NCBI RefSeq assembly: GCF_963422355.1
Contig: NC_085085.1
Coordinates: 11,463,985-11,527,984, forward strand
DNA from: Corticium candelabrum
Taxonomy: Eukaryota; Porifera; Homoscleromorpha; Homosclerophorida; Plakinidae
Direction of reading: 5' to 3'
DNA: 64,000 nucleotides
Part shown: in pieces, positions 44,501 through 55,606 of the stretch
Position numbering within the stretch: the first letter of the stretch is position 1
Layout: each line of letters starts with the position of its first letter
The notes under the pieces: generated by a model
Told to the model about the DNA's origin: nothing
The model's input: only the letters and a program-made list of their open reading frames with translations
Database searches by the model: none
Made by a program: the position numbers and the translations under genes

Positions 44501-45845
44501 TGTCACATCCATCACACAATTGTAAACTTGAAAGTAGACTACGCCCACTGACAGGAGATTGTTCATAATTAAAATAGTATTTAAAAATTGGTATTAGATT
44601 TTGAGATGAACTGTTTCCAGATGACATTTCGTTGACGGATTGAACTGGAAAATCGTCAGAGTTTTGTTGTGGTATAGTGGAGTAACTGGTTATCGCTGAC
44701 AACAGTTTAGTGGTACGAAGGGGAATACCACTCACATATCCTTCGGTTTCATCTGACCTGGGTATGTAGGTAAACTCTACTTTAGCGTTTCCTTCGGCGT
44801 ACTTGATAGCAGTACGGTACCAGTCAGCCGATCCGTCAGTAGATTGTTGGTATTCCATATTGATAGGATTGTCAAATGGGTCACTTACTGAGCTAGCTTG
44901 CCATATAAAAACCGCTCCATTTGCTGCCATAATCCTAGAGTCAGCCGTTACGCCGAACTCACGTTTAATACCATTGGGAAGATGAGCGGTCCAGTAGATT
45001 GGACCGAAACCATTTCGTGGACCGTAAGCTTTGTATAAAATTTTACTGTACCGCGCTGTTTGATAAATTTCTCCTTGATAGTTTTGTGAATCGGGCGTCT
45101 GACCTCGAACTAATACAAGCTGATCTGAACCAGAGCAGAAAGCATCTTTTTCCGTTAACGTGATTCCTTGAGAGTATCCGTTCTGTTCCCAGGTTTTTGG
45201 GCAACGTGATATGCTGGGTAAAAAAGCCATTCCCCACCCCTTACCCAACACGCTATCACCAGCATTTGCATTGTATTTAAGAGCCAGATTAGGATTGTGA
45301 CCACCCGCACCATGCGGCGTACTCAAGGGAATGGTAACATCAACATCACCATCTGATCCACTTGCTTTCACATCTGCTTGAATGATTCCCACTACAGGAA
45401 CGCGAGCAGGTTCATGCTTGTCACAATATGGTACGCTATTCTGCTGGAGACGTTGCAGTGGCTGTTCGGCTTGAAAACGGTGCAATCTCACTTGATCGTC
45501 GATTCTAGTTGTTGAAACAATCGAAAAGCCTGTCACGTTCTTAAAAGGCTGGGTTTTATCTTTAAAACTGCACACAAACTCTTCTGTTATTGGAAAAGCT
45601 TTACTCGCATTCTGTGCATGTGAGTTCTGAGACTCCACGTATTTGGTGAGGAGTACTACTGCTGTACCAACTCCCGCAACAATAATACATATAAACAGGA
45701 AAATAATTACTCGTTTGGTGGTGCAGAGTTTCTTCTGACCGTTTTCTAGATTTTGTTCGGTTGGGTGTTCGTTCGAACAGTAAGTAGGGCTTCTGACGTC
45801 GCTATTAACCAAAAATGTCGTTTCTGTAATCGTCTCGTCGTTCAT
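38583..45845 (-). CDS. Tc-toxin/Rhs-like type II membrane protein, copy 3 (2420 aa)
   Basis: A single 7.26-kb coding exon. I start at the ATG at 45845 (MNDETITETTFLV): the frame extends upstream only through non-ATG codons, and a splice acceptor ends at 45857, 11 bases before this ATG. Domains: N-tail with KKLCTTKR; transmembrane helix about 44-66; short stalk without the Thr-rich repeat; SpvB-like domain from about 150 (VVGIIQADVKASG, LGKGWGMAFLPSISR); FG-GAP-like motifs at about 510, 580, 720, 830 and 890 (DVNGDAKAD, DVTGDGSPD, DMNGDGRGD); YD repeats about 1350-1950 (YGHDSRGRL, YDYDSTGRLTR); DVKGSLSLVTD about 1950; Rhs core ending SGSDPSGYG about 2084; C-terminal domain of about 335 aa. It is closely related to copies 1, 2 and 4. 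A segment of the C-terminal domain (bases 39110-39310) differs sharply from copies 2 and 4. No enzyme motif is recognised in the C-terminal domain, so its activity is unknown. Confidence 0.92.
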   Translation of the reverse strand: MNDETITETTFLVNSDVRSPTYCSNEHPTEQNLENGQKKLCTTKRVIIFLFICIIVAGVGTAVVLLTKYVESQNSHAQNASKAFPITEEFVCSFKDKTQPFKNVTGFSIVSTTRIDDQVRLHRFQAEQPLQRLQQNSVPYCDKHEPARVPVVGIIQADVKASGSDGDVDVTIPLSTPHGAGGHNPNLALKYNANAGDSVLGKGWGMAFLPSISRCPKTWEQNGYSQGITLTEKDAFCSGSDQLVLVRGQTPDSQNYQGEIYQTARYSKILYKAYGPRNGFGPIYWTAHLPNGIKREFGVTADSRIMAANGAVFIWQASSVSDPFDNPINMEYQQSTDGSADWYRTAIKYAEGNAKVEFTYIPRSDETEGYVSGIPLRTTKLLSAITSYSTIPQQNSDDFPVQSVNEMSSGNSSSQNLIPIFKYYFNYEQSPVSGRSLLSSLQLCDGCDTVCQLPIKFSYDGGLGISPLQNDTLKTNSMTVPSSWYYEVNCQESKGTKLFYPTLTKRLTVDVNGDAKADVVVTTWNANGFLMQTYLSNGDGSFKPAIQIDLISSGTEWTEFYHFMSVVVDEKNATFSVFMNDFSGDGIPDVMAVLIVDSKAKPQWRPTIDGSEVYITTVTAKGRGGGFYDAVQYSHVNQAIDFLGNASALKCDVILQDVIPDFKLDLLIACGGSNGWKVMTAMGDGNGFFINRTNMISHLDSIIGSADKYELLYQDVTGDGSPDLIAVYAGPRGIMTFVSKSQRNGLYEPLKQQILSSDNVGTEGNHSIQIANLGGGTLDLVVSSIDNTGWSAWISRSTGDGKFTPAISKVISVLPFGWGSEVAQQYIFDMNGDGRGDFVAIRTPGKQQDRFLVYVAYSLPKKFEFSSLEEIRLSSGVESASSTDVNEPFVADVTGDGRVDIGAFHLHFYTCKNDPFYSKLYVVPSQGRSPLDKLTKLQNGFGSWTSLKYEPMTSLSVYSKTPAHGVSVVKGPYVALPVSHRYLVQSIDHDDGSGGTSSVTHFYAGFAVHTRGYGSLGFAQITSTQSVTGISQTTDFSQDFTRRKKRLPERLRTFSQSGVLLGDQNNTWSVKDIQLQPITTDAILAYEVVQQSQVSNSETGQLVRSERRETAFDGFGNPIDTNYTSSDVYGIYEKTTTTKYRNDASKWLIGLPEEIIETSQVAWENLPNDLLVSSHRHTDRTGRQWIVYKKEAKRTFDIETGTITSETLLAGTPYEIVTTSTRDSRGNVVRVESLASGESKPQIVNMGYDTSGRFQVKYCDVIGFCQYWAHGAAGQILRETGDSGDIIIHQYDTLMRELQAVSSQGQGVNTSLMYCDSHLATQYNNKPLANTVSCAAFSNAVYVKVIQPIIGPPSYQYFDRHGRRVGVSKTLKNDNQIITESTEYDKFGKPKTLSLPHTTTTESVITLDYGRDEYGRVVSVTNSLFPSRKVNIQTVGSNITFIDPLGRKKKHVTNAADLVVEVVGEMQEQLRYWYDPDGNLLGVQGHINDKDFDWLLRTAYDEGGYKQAIIHPDRGRCKDGNTNCVRYEYGHDSRGRLIWQKDPNGNNVTFEWDARGRAMAAHSAEGSHYYNYSKQFPDKLVAEYSVNSDVKYCLNYTYDLKGLLIQVDKKFQLPELDLPKSSANGCWYNSTLKYDYDSTGRLTRIVYPTGFSFTPMYDDNNRVTKVVDMMGRVQWQALEFNSNGQVTKEQRGNGLVTEYGYDALSHTLLSIRTYGNKVTVQDIKYTLDDAENVIERVDGTKGLQESFEYDELNRIIKASLQGSGTPFVQEFRYDDNSNLIYKSDVGEFHYSSDHPHAIKQVRKSSNTSLLYEFEYDANGNRVSGNGTSIRYNSMNKPVNITRGPFTTIFDYTLTGKLIGRRDRVRLNVTQEGNSSNVTLRTYRTTMYVDDLYHEETTRDPVLKPSTVQKHYIETYAVVVRIINGTVKVVNDSHGNVTDIRGGYDQLYVVYPYTDVKGSLSLVTDESGKVVQEYSFDVCGSPRSPLTWLPLKRRDETVQNVTFLSLDEANNLLSRYQHTDQQGYDGHEQLLDIGGDLIHMQGRLYDSTHCTFSTPDPTNDNSYSLVGYNSYAYGRFNPLSGSDPSGYGFLSWLGHLFSSLFHLLAHIAEEIGKFIVHIIDDVVKFLRKFPILDDILTAVIDEIAEMTGNLWIEFVWTIINGKIMGESWGDILKDGIINLATTGVGSILKGAKSAAEFLGAAAEGAEVAVHAEEDALKTALKVVTDVAKKVAGRIIKRKLSNVFTCSYNNIPYLMLDIHGLTTKAVEGAINAAALDAIKGHFGDISKDTLQGAWKVFRNAIVQKLDKQTNRHNFLTAINKWGTRKVPLINNAGHEFEKMTTFFGGSKRPDYYAQATIDVRTDIDRTILGFDRHFTVTFNAHTHAVYFQSQASADFFFMHKAQLMHLQIRVHAEAPETWKRHL

Positions 45846-45856
45846 GCTCACAAACT

Positions 45857-45872
45857 CTAAAGAGCAAAAAGG
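45857..45872 (-). other. Splice acceptor just upstream of Rhs copy 3 start
   Basis: On the minus strand a T-rich tract (CCTTTTTGCTCTTTAG) ends at 45857, 11 bases before the ATG. It parallels the acceptor before copy 2 and supports the chosen start. Confidence 0.55.
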
Positions 45873-45884
45873 ATTAAATTTCAA

Positions 45885-46689
45885 TGTTTGTCATAAGCGT
45901 AATCAAAAAGGATTAGGAAACCCAAACAGTCCGTTACAGCAATAAATATTTAATTTAGAAGACTTAAGAAGTCTTGTCAACAATACATATAGTACAGTAA
46001 TAATAGCAATAGCAAAATATATAAAATTTGAAATTTACAAACGTAAGCTTGAAAAGATACAAGATCTCAGCATGCATGTAAGCATACGTGTGTGCAGATG
46101 CACACTTGCTTAAGAATATGCGCGAACAGAGTATTTACAACAGTATAATAACATATGCATGATTCTACGAACTGTTTCTTTTACTGTTTGTTCTATCACA
46201 TTACTTGTTATTCTAGCTTTAATATTTATAGTTTATTTTAAGTTTAATTTTTAATTAATGGCTATAAAACATGACCGAAAAACAGCAAAAGGTCAACCTC
46301 AGTTCTGTCTCAAATTGGCAACACCAGTATATACCGGTCAGTATGTACACTTTGCAGCAAAAGAACAGTGGCCCACTGCAAAAGGCGTAGAGTGCTCGTG
46401 CATCATGACCGTAATCTTGGGCGTAGTGGGAACTGGCGGCGTACTGAGATTTCATGAGTAGAATAATCTAACGCCCTATTACTAGTTTGCATACATTTGA
46501 CAATTTTGGTCTTTGAAAACAGCCTTCCAAGAAATTGAATTGTTTCTGAAGTGAAAACAAACTTTAGTTTAGACCAATTCTCCCGTTTCTCCACCAATAA
46601 AGACTTTGCATGCGATCAAGCAGAGGGATGCTACAGGGTCAGCAAATGAGGTAGTATAACAAAAAATTTCCTAATATTTTCATGCATGG
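45885..46689. other. Upstream region of Rhs copy 3; no gene seen
   Basis: AT-rich. Open frames of 60-70 codons overlap on both strands and have no recognisable motif. Confidence 0.5.
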
Positions 46690-48414
46690 GCTTGGAAAGT
46701 TTGGGTGAACCTTAAGAAATAAGACTTCAGGAAGGAACTAAACCTCATGCTATCTGTGCTCTTAGGAATGTTCCCATTCCACACTGGAAAAAGGTTAAAT
46801 CTGAATTGGAAAGAATGGAGCAACTACGGGTCATCGAGATAGTCTAACAACAAACCACATGGTGCCCAAACATTCAGAGGACATTAGAATTTGTGTTGAT
46901 CTCAAGCCATTGAATGAGAATGTAATGTGGGAAGTTTATCCCAATACGCAGGGTAGATGACACATTGGCCAGACTATCCGGAGATTCTGTCTTTAGCAAG
47001 ATATATACGGCAAAGCTATTGGCAAATTCCTCTAGTCCCTCAGTCACAACCACTAACAACTTTGGCACTCCTTATGGCAGGTGTTGCTTCGAAAAACTCC
47101 CCTTCGGATCCTCAAGTCGAACTGAAATGTTCCAGAGAAGGTTGTTAACAATCTCAGAAGGACTGGATGAAATTGTCGGTCACATGGACGATGTTCTTGT
47201 GTTCGGAAGCAGCCAAAGGAAGCACGACCATTGGGGTGATGCAGGTTCTGCGACACCTGGATAGAGACGGCAGGCGTCATCCTCAATCGCAAAAATGTGT
47301 ATTTAAGACTCACACTGTAAACTTTTTGAGTCACTTGATTACTGATAATGACATTCAAGCCGATCCAGGGAAGATCAAGGCAATACAAACCTTGCAATCC
47401 CCACGAATACAACAGAGCTCCAACACTTCTTAGGAATGGTGAATCAGTTCGCAATTTTTTTGCTTCAATTGGCTGACATAAGTCAGCCACTACGTCAGCT
47501 GTTGATTACAAAGAATGCATGGCTTTGGAATCAGCCACAAGAGCAAGCACTCTTACAATTCAAACATGAGCTGACACAACCGGTAGTTCTCGCTCTACAT
47601 AATCTTCAGAAGAAGTCGAAAGTATCAGCTGACGCATCTTCCTAGGAATTAGGTGCTTTCCTGCTTCAAGAGGAAGAACATGACTGGTGACCATTCGCAT
47701 TCACTTTAAGGTCAATGACGCTGACTGAAGCAAGATATTTTCAGGTGGAAAAGGAAGCCCTGGCGGTTACGTGGGTATGTAAAGTTATCACATTTCCTAG
47801 TGGAAAAACAGTTCCAGATCGAAACAGACCATAGCCCCTTCATAAATTTTGCTCCGTACAAACATTTGGACACTCCACCACTTTCCATTCAGTTTCTACT
47901 ATGGAGGGCCAGGTATACTTATACAATAGAGCACGTTCCGGGGAAAGACCTTTACACGGCCGAGACACTGTCAAGAGCACCAGTGATATCAGAAGACCAG
48001 TGGTGGAAGCTTTGTGGAATCTACTGTAAGCTTCTTACCGTCAAATGAACAACGCTTGAAAGGATGCCGCAAAGCTCAGATATAGAAGATGGACTATGCC
48101 AACGAGTCATTGATTAGCCTACTAGAAGAGACAGAGGTCTGGGTAAAGTCTAAGGCCAAGCCTCAACGACAGGAAAGAAAGCAACGGTAGTCTTGAAAGC
48201 GGACACACCACGAACGTACATCATTGCAATTCTTACAAGGGGATTTCGGAAAAATTGAAGTCAGATCATTCAGGTCTCGATCACCAACAGAAACCATGTA
48301 GGCATTCGTCTGGGTGGACGCATTGTCTAGTCTGTCTCAGGGTGGAGAACCCACACAAGGCAGCAAACAGGAAGTCTTTTCCAACCCCCAGACAGACTAG
48401 ACTTGTGGGGGGAG
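46690..48414 (+). pseudogene. Ty3/gypsy pol relic with conventional order
   Basis: Broken frames encode RT and RNase H in the usual order. HSEDIRICVDLKPLNE lies near 46870; DDTLARLSGDSVFSKI near 46960; GTPYGRCCFEKLPFGSS near 47070; the catalytic box HMDDVLVFGS near 47180; the RNase H start VSADASS near 47620 with a stop after it; and AETLSRAPV near 47965. Most of the integrase is deleted; only a C-terminal scrap (about 48130-48330, KADTPRTYII- and VSITNRNHVGIRL-like) remains. It ends at a G-rich polypurine tract (GGGGGGAGA, 48404-48413). Stops and frame changes are numerous. It is a different lineage from the Gmr1-like element. Confidence 0.75.
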
Positions 48415-48770
48415 ATGTGGCGTAACATGCGATTAGAGTGTGCATGCGTAGAACTAAACTAGAGCGACGCCCCTGTTATCGGACACCATCAATCATTGGA
48501 CAGCCGTGCAAGAAGTAAACGAAGTAAGACTGAGCTTTGCTAGAGCCCACAGTAAGAAGGATTAGTAAAGACTGTGATTCCAGACGCGGGACTTCCAAAG
48601 GCTTGAAACGGTTATGCTAAGACAGTAAAAGTGATCCTTCTCTGCGATCCCGTTCATCGGACACCACCATCATTCACTGGACACGACCTCCCACATGAAA
48701 ACGCAAAGGCAATTCTGCAACTTCGAACCTGAGATAGGTTTATAGGTGACTACCTAACACAACAACACTA
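48415..48770 (+). repeat. Probable 3' LTR of the gypsy relic
   Basis: Directly after the polypurine tract the sequence starts TGTGGCGTAACATG, as expected for an LTR start. The 5' LTR is not in the window, so the right border (CA near 48765-48775) is a guess. An internal direct repeat ATCGGACACCA...CATTGGACA / ATCGGACACCACCATCATTCACTGGACA occurs at about 48478 and 48656. Confidence 0.45.
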
Positions 48771-50289
48771 TCACTGTCTCCGTTTACTACTCTCCAGGAG
48801 AGATAGCGCACGCTCATTGAGTCGAGGTAACGCCCCTTTCTTCAAACAGTCGTTTTGTCTTTGCAGCAGCAGTCTGCAGGTAATATGTCATAAGAGAGAG
48901 TTGGAAGGAAATATCGTACGGCCCCCAATTTGTTTGATCTCTATTTGACTCAGCAACGGTTAGTAGCGGAAACTGCTAAATGTTTTCTGCTGACAAGCTC
49001 ACTCTGTTGGCATCTACTAGCCCTCTGGTACTGTCTAGTCTTCCCTGCGTAAGAATTTGAACTCCTGAGTGTCTTGCAGCACAACGGCGCAGACTTGATG
49101 CACCGGATGTAGCAGACGATTCACGTCATCCATGTTCGAGCTTTGCGGTGAGCACATTCGCCCAACTCGCACAGGAACAGCCCGTGCTTTCCTTTTAAGG
49201 CCCCTAAATTGTTACTTGGCTCTGAATAGGACGTGTGCAGGTGTTTCTATCTCAGTTTGATATCTACCTTTGCCTGACCTTGCACCGTCCCGAAGTGCAG
49301 CACGACATCGTTGGTACAAACAGCTGTACCGAATGCGGGAACTTTTTTTATTATCAGTGCAGCTAGAACCTTCACCCCTGCTTCTCCTAGGTAAAGTTGA
49401 ATTAGATTACATCAAGTCCATGTCAACGCGCGCTACACAGCGATCACTTTCTTTGCAAATGGTAAAAGAGCGTTTTAGCACTTCAATTCTGCCCTTTCAT
49501 CGGTTTCGGTTGTCGTCTTCTTTATTGGATGGCTAGTTCGTTCAAGCAAAATCTTTTTACACGTCCTAGTGGGGGCGTGGTTACTGGAGAAATGACTCAG
49601 AATTGCCGTTGAGCACTCTAGGCAAGCGTTCTGCATTCTGCGGCGTTTCAGATAACTAAATTTAATCAACTGCAGTTATTTGAAACCTAGAGCTGTTGCC
49701 GAGAAGGTAGGAAGGCAAGAAAATGGGTGTCCGACGACTGGGGCCTTTACCACGGGCGTTTGACTGACTGTAACTCTTACAGATCTCGGCTGACATGCAG
49801 GGTAACAACACGATTTGTAGGTAAAGAGTTGTTGATTAGCTATATATAAGTAACTAAGCTGAAGGATGCGTGTGTGCAATTTATACGCTACTGTCCGGTG
49901 AACGATGTGCTTTGTCCGATGAACGGGTAGGCAAGGCTCCGCACAGTTTTCAATCTCACTCTAGGCAGAGAATAGGTACAATGGTCTCTTTTGGTGTGCT
50001 CAATTACAACTTGGATACCTACATTTATGATGTGGTAGGGACTGCGTTCAAAATGGGGTAACTGAGAACTCGCGTTCGGAATACGATGGTGTCCGAGGAA
50101 CGGGACCGCGCTCTAGGTGCTGTGTCTAGTTGTACGGGAGTGCTGTAATTAATTAAAGTGCATGTCAACTGACAAAATAGTAAATGTAGACGTTCTATTG
50201 ACATCTTAGTCTATTCCTGAGCTTCATGTAGCTACACAGCTAACATTTTTAGTTCTAATATTATTAGAAAATACACATCGTAGACTCCA
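48771..50289. other. Spacer; no gene seen
   Basis: No supported gene. Several degenerate GTCCG(A/G)TGAACGGG-like motifs occur (49893, 49916, 50091), in opposite orientation to the TCGGACACC motifs in the LTR-like segment. They may be scraps of the same repeat. Confidence 0.4.
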
Positions 50290-51545
50290 TTCCTAGAGGG
50301 GAACTCCTACGGAAATACAACCTGATCTCTAAATGTAGGCTTTATCGTAAAACTTCGTGCTGCGCTGCTTTCAGACCAGTCGTCGCCTTGGTAGCATCGG
50401 AGAAACGCGTGTTATGTGTACGGAGCGTGTGCCACACTGACACGACATGGGCGCTAAGCTCCGCCTTTTTCAAATAAATTGCCTTCGTAGCTCAGTAATC
50501 TTGCCAGTAAACTACACGCAGACTAAACAGGAATGGCAACTAGAGAGGGATCTTGTGTTTTAAGGCCTTAGAAGAGATTCCTGTAACAAAAGTAGGATGC
50601 TAGAGGCCGTTTTCCCCAGCAGACTTGACCCTCTCCTCTCACAGAAGACGAGGCTAGCGCAATAACACTCAACGGTAATTAGTGTCAGTCTTTGCTCTAT
50701 TGATCTACGATGAAAAACACGCTGAAGGTTCAAGTATGTCAAGGTAGCGTACACGTTCTCTTCGAGAGACCTGCGTATAGGCGGACACTCCCCGTCTTGT
50801 TGTTCTCTAGTCTTACGTTCACGTCAAATTTAGGTAGCAGTCCGGTATGCTCTGCCTTGGCGATAAGCATGTCTTCTAGATGTCTCATGAGCCGTGCTAG
50901 AGGATTGAGTATCCGGGAATGACGAAGGGGCGGTATTTATTGCCACGGTCACGAGTATAAACAGTGAAACAACTTACATGTTATGTACTACAGTAGTAGC
51001 TACACGTCTACATCATTGCGCTCGGGTAAAACTCTAAGGCTCAATCAAAGCCACTCAGCACCTGTAGCACTTCGTCCAGCTGTTTGAAAGGGGCGTGTCC
51101 ACTTACTCAAGAGAACCTCATATTTGAACTCTCTGAATGCTTCTCTTGGTAGATTGATAGAACTAAGACTAACGCTAATTACCGTTGAGTTTTATTGCGC
51201 TGGCCTCATCTTCTGTGAGAGGAGAGGGTCAAGTCTGCTGGGAGAAAACGGCGTCTAGCGTCCTACTTTCGTTGCAAAGAGCTCTTCTAAGGCCTTGAAC
51301 ACAAGATCCCTCTATAATAGTTACCATTCCCGTTTAGTTTCCGTGTAGTTTACTGGCAAGATAACTGAGCTGCGCAGGCCATTCATTTGCTGTAGACGAG
51401 CGTAGCGCCAATGACGGATGAGTCTCCGTACCTAATTAGCGTTTTCTCTGGTACCAAAGCGACTGTTTGCGTGAAAGTAGTGCAGCACGAAGTTTCACGA
51501 TAAAGCCTACATTTTGAGATCAGGTTGTATTTTCCCCTCTAATCG
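50290..51545. mobile_element. Foldback element with long inverted arms
   Basis: Outer arms 50290-50708 and 51149-51545 are reverse complements over about 400 bases. Shared tracts: AATACAACCTGATCTC and ATGTAGGCTTTATCGT; TCTTGCCAGTAAACTACACG; GGGATCTTGTGTT; CAGCAGACTTGACCCTCTCC; CTCAACGGTAATTAG. Weaker pairing continues inward (TTCTCTT, GGACAC). The loop has no transposase, so the element is non-autonomous. Confidence 0.8.
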
Positions 51546-53504
51546 TCTTCAGCTATTAGAGCCTCTACAAGACTATTGTTAGAAAATGCGAAGCTAATGT
51601 CACAATTGAGATTGCCAAGTGTGTATGCACGCTTGCAGTTTATAGACAAACGTCAACATATACACAGCAAGGGCGCTATAGATGATCTACGTCCCTATCT
51701 GTAACCCACACTCTACCACATGCGGCGCCGCTCTAGTAGATAGCGCCATATATAGATCGAGAGAACGCCGTCCACTCCCACTGTCTGTGACCTGTGAGGC
51801 GACAGGTAGAGATCTAGTGATAGGAAGACATCACACAGTGAGAAACCAAAGTGCACATCTGCTGAATAGGCAACGAATCTAGCAGTAACGTCAGTGTGAA
51901 AAACAAAGTGAAGCTGCAAATGATTAAAGAAGACCTTGAAAGCGGCATAGCCCGAACGCTGTGAATGTTATCAAATTTTTGCATATTTTAAGCAAAACAG
52001 CAGACGTCGTCGCCACCTGTGAGAGATTTGTTGGCTTTTCGTAAACTTCTTCAACTGACTTAGTCTGGACACCTAAATTGTATCTACGATGCATGCGTGG
52101 TCTTCAGAGTAATGACACCCATATGATTCTCACAACTATAAGGTATCAAAAGGTGGCATGTCTAGAACGGCGCTCACAGATTGCAACAGTAATCGGTAAG
52201 TGATGATGACATTGTCTCGGCCACTAGACGACATTAGCTGTGCATACGCCAACGAGCACTACTACTTAAGCATGATGTCACACGTGACTCTAATGATCGA
52301 AGTGAGACTAGGTTTGCATTTACTTGCTTTCTGTAAGTCTGTCCACACAGTTGATCTCACTGTGAACGTTCGGCCCTTCGTACGACGACGTACGCGTACT
52401 GTAATTCTAGCAGCTGAAAAAGGTATTGAGAATTTCAAAGGGCGTTGACAAGTAAAGAAAGTGGGTGTGACCTCGACAAATCATCGTTTCTAGCGTAGAA
52501 CGTAGCAAGGGGTCGCTGGAACTCCAAAATTGGGGAAGCCGGTTGCCAGAGTTTACCTTTTGATGAGACCTGTCTACCATCTAAGAGGCCACACCTGCTA
52601 CTATTGGGGAGGGCATGGCTTCGCCATGCAGGTCTAGGCTTAACAACGCCACTGAACATAGTAAACAAGTAATTTTTGTAAATTGTGCGAACCGTAGCAA
52701 ATACGTAGCTTCAAGAAACGGCACAGCCGCGTACATACCAACGACAATAGGAAGCCCACGCTAAAGCACCGCATGCACATCAAAGTGGCTGCTTCTCTAG
52801 ATATCGTCACGACTATAGCTAGTGTTTATAGAGACTCTAGTTCAACAGCCGAACCCGCTGCGCAAGAACAAACATTTCCCGTCCTGTTTTCAAAACCGAC
52901 TACCGTATACTCTACACCATCCAGTATGATAAAAGTTAGCAACATGTAGTGCACAACGGCGGTTACACTCTACAAGTTGGGATACAGAAGTGCACTTACC
53001 TTCGCGTGCCACAAATCTTCGAGTTCCATGCAGCTGTTCTCTCGAGCCGTCGCTGCCCCAACTGAGTAATCTTAAAACAAAATATATGTTGACGTCGACG
53101 TCTAATTTAATTAATTATTCAAACACTGTCACACAGTTCATTATGTATAGTGTCCTACATTAATTTCACTGCATTCATTCACTTGAGGGTATAAAACGTT
53201 AGCTAGTATCGCTACGCATGTTTCAATTTTATAGCGAATAAGCGTCAGTTCTGCACCAGAGTAGCTACCTGCCTTGATTGCATCATGCTTCTGCGCGTGA
53301 GCAATTTTTCAATCGTGTGTTGTCATCATGACATTGTTACCAAACGCGAATAAATTATGTTATCTTTATCCTGCGAGACATCACCGTCAGATTGTTCTCA
53401 ACATATCTATACTAGAACACTTGAAGGAAGAATCAATCACCAAGTCAGACGTGTAATTACTTAGCCATACATGCAAGAGAGAGGGTGTAGCCCGCGCGCG
53501 CTCG

Positions 53505-53505
<1 letters not shown>

Positions 53506-53551
<46 letters not shown>
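53506..53551. repeat. (CA)n microsatellite
   Basis: About 46 bases of CA on the plus strand. Confidence 0.95.
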
Positions 53552-53554
<3 letters not shown>

Positions 53555-55592
53555 ACAAATAGGCCTACCACACGTTTGGTAATGTGTAGCTAGAGACCTC
53601 AAAGCCAAATAGACCTTCCAGTATAATGTCTACATAAAAGTTGTCTATAATTTCTTTACAAGTTACAAACCAGCAATTAGTAATGCATTAGCAATGCAGA
53701 AGAACAAATCAGTTGCTAATTACTGTGGAATCAAAACCCAAAAGCGGAAATGTAAAATATCTGTAATCAAAACCCGAAAGCGGATATGTAAATAGCCATG
53801 CTCTAGAGTCATAAGTACACACACAAGACGTGAGCGTTGCGCTTACGTAGCAGTTTCCAATTATTTGGCAAGTTTGCAGTCTAGATATAGACTAGCCACA
53901 TCGCCTGACGTATACTGTAGTATACGAGCCGATTCTTTGCAAAGATAAATGGTTAAGCGACCTGGCCAGGCATACCGTAGACCTCTAAAGTCCCAGACTA
54001 GACGTGCAACGTCACGCCCTAGAGCGTACATTCCTCTCACTCATCCACAGAAATCATAGCTCTGATGAGCAAATTACAACTGGGTTTCGCACCTGCTAGC
54101 AAGAAGATGAGAGAAAGGATGGTCGACATCCATAGGCCCCGCAAACAACAGAGCGGCAAAGCAAGTTGTGATTAACGTTAAACTGGAGTTCGCAAATTTT
54201 AGTCTAAAATTCCATTGCCATTTGTGAGATAAAAAGATACCCATTTTGCCTCTCCCCAGTAGCTGGCTTTACAACATAACGACGCCATTTTAAAACAGTT
54301 GCGTAACCTGTTGCCAACCAATTAAGAACCATCAGTTTCGTTTTATTGGTATACTATCTTGAGGTTAGCATCCAATACTCACGTTGATTAACTTAGGGAA
54401 GAAGTCATTCTACTATTACTTATCAAAGCCTGCCTTCTAGTACTTTTGCAGACGCTTCAAAAAAGTGTCACCTGCAACTGCATCATCTAGATCTATTTTT
54501 CTGACGGCTCTTTCTGGTGGTCAAATTTTCCAAGAGCATAAATAAGGTAGCAAGAATGTTTCTCTTTGTTTGAAAACTCTTTCTAGCTAGACGTGTCCGG
54601 CATTTTTCTTGTTTGATATACAAGCTACTGTACATGCAGAATCAGCTTTGACTATATCCCTTCATGTAAGTGTTAGAGTTATCCCATACTAAAACTTCAA
54701 GGTTACCAGCCAAGGACTTGCAAGATAACGCACATAATAAAGCCAATTAATTAAGAAGTGATCCCACGAAAAACTGTTGATGTGCATCGTAATTGTCATA
54801 GTTGTACGAAAGAGCTTGTTCCAGTATTAATTAAATCGTACTCGGTTTCTGAAGAGAGTTATTGCGTATTATTGTATTATGCATGTGCACAGTTTGATAC
54901 TCTCCAACACTAAGTCTCGCCGTTTCTGAGCTCTCTGTACACTTCGCGTAGAGAGCACTGCCACAGCAGGCTACAAGCAAGCCAACCGAGAGTAATCACT
55001 ACTAATGGTTACAAGGAAATAATGGTTTTGTTCCTTTGTAGTTGTTTTCCTCTAAACACCTACCAGGCACCAAACTACACTAATATACCCTTACTCGCAC
55101 TGGTGGGAGTTGCCAAACACAAACGAGAGTGGAGCTACAGACCAATTCGTGCGTTAGGCAGCAGTTTAGAGCTGAAAAGAGTCCTTTCTGCAAACAGCTG
55201 TCCAAGACAGTAACAAAAAAACCCGCAACACGTTGCATGCATCACTATCCCCTTGGAAAGTACGATTTTCTCCATTTACCGCACAACAATGCGACGCCGC
55301 TGTTAGTCCATAATTATAAAACATTGGCCAAGCATCTAACTACCGTTGAACGAGCACTTCAAACTTTTCACTTCCGGTTTCAAATTTGAAAGTCCGCTAG
55401 ACACCAATTTGGTACGATAAAGGTCCAAATAGTAAGACAACACATTTTATAGTAGCAGAGAAAATGAGTTCTACACGTGTAGTTTCAGCACTGTTTGTAT
55501 ACGTCTCACAACTAACATGTGATCGCGTATTCGTGCAGAATACTGCAAGTGCGTGGCAATCACATGCACAGCACAGAATGCAAAATACATTT

Positions 55593-55606
55593 TACTTACC
55601 TTGCGC
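55593..55606 (-). other. Candidate 5' UTR exon donor for Rhs copy 3
   Basis: On the minus strand GCGCAAG is followed by GTAAGTAAAA, exon end at 55600. It is conserved with 29584. Joined to the acceptor at 45857 it would span about 9.7 kb. The link is inference. Confidence 0.35.

Noticed and set aside
45846..45884. Extending Rhs copy 3 upstream to 45884
   Set aside because: The upstream codon is TTG, the segment is on the intron side of the acceptor, and the ATG at 45845 matches the layout of copy 2.
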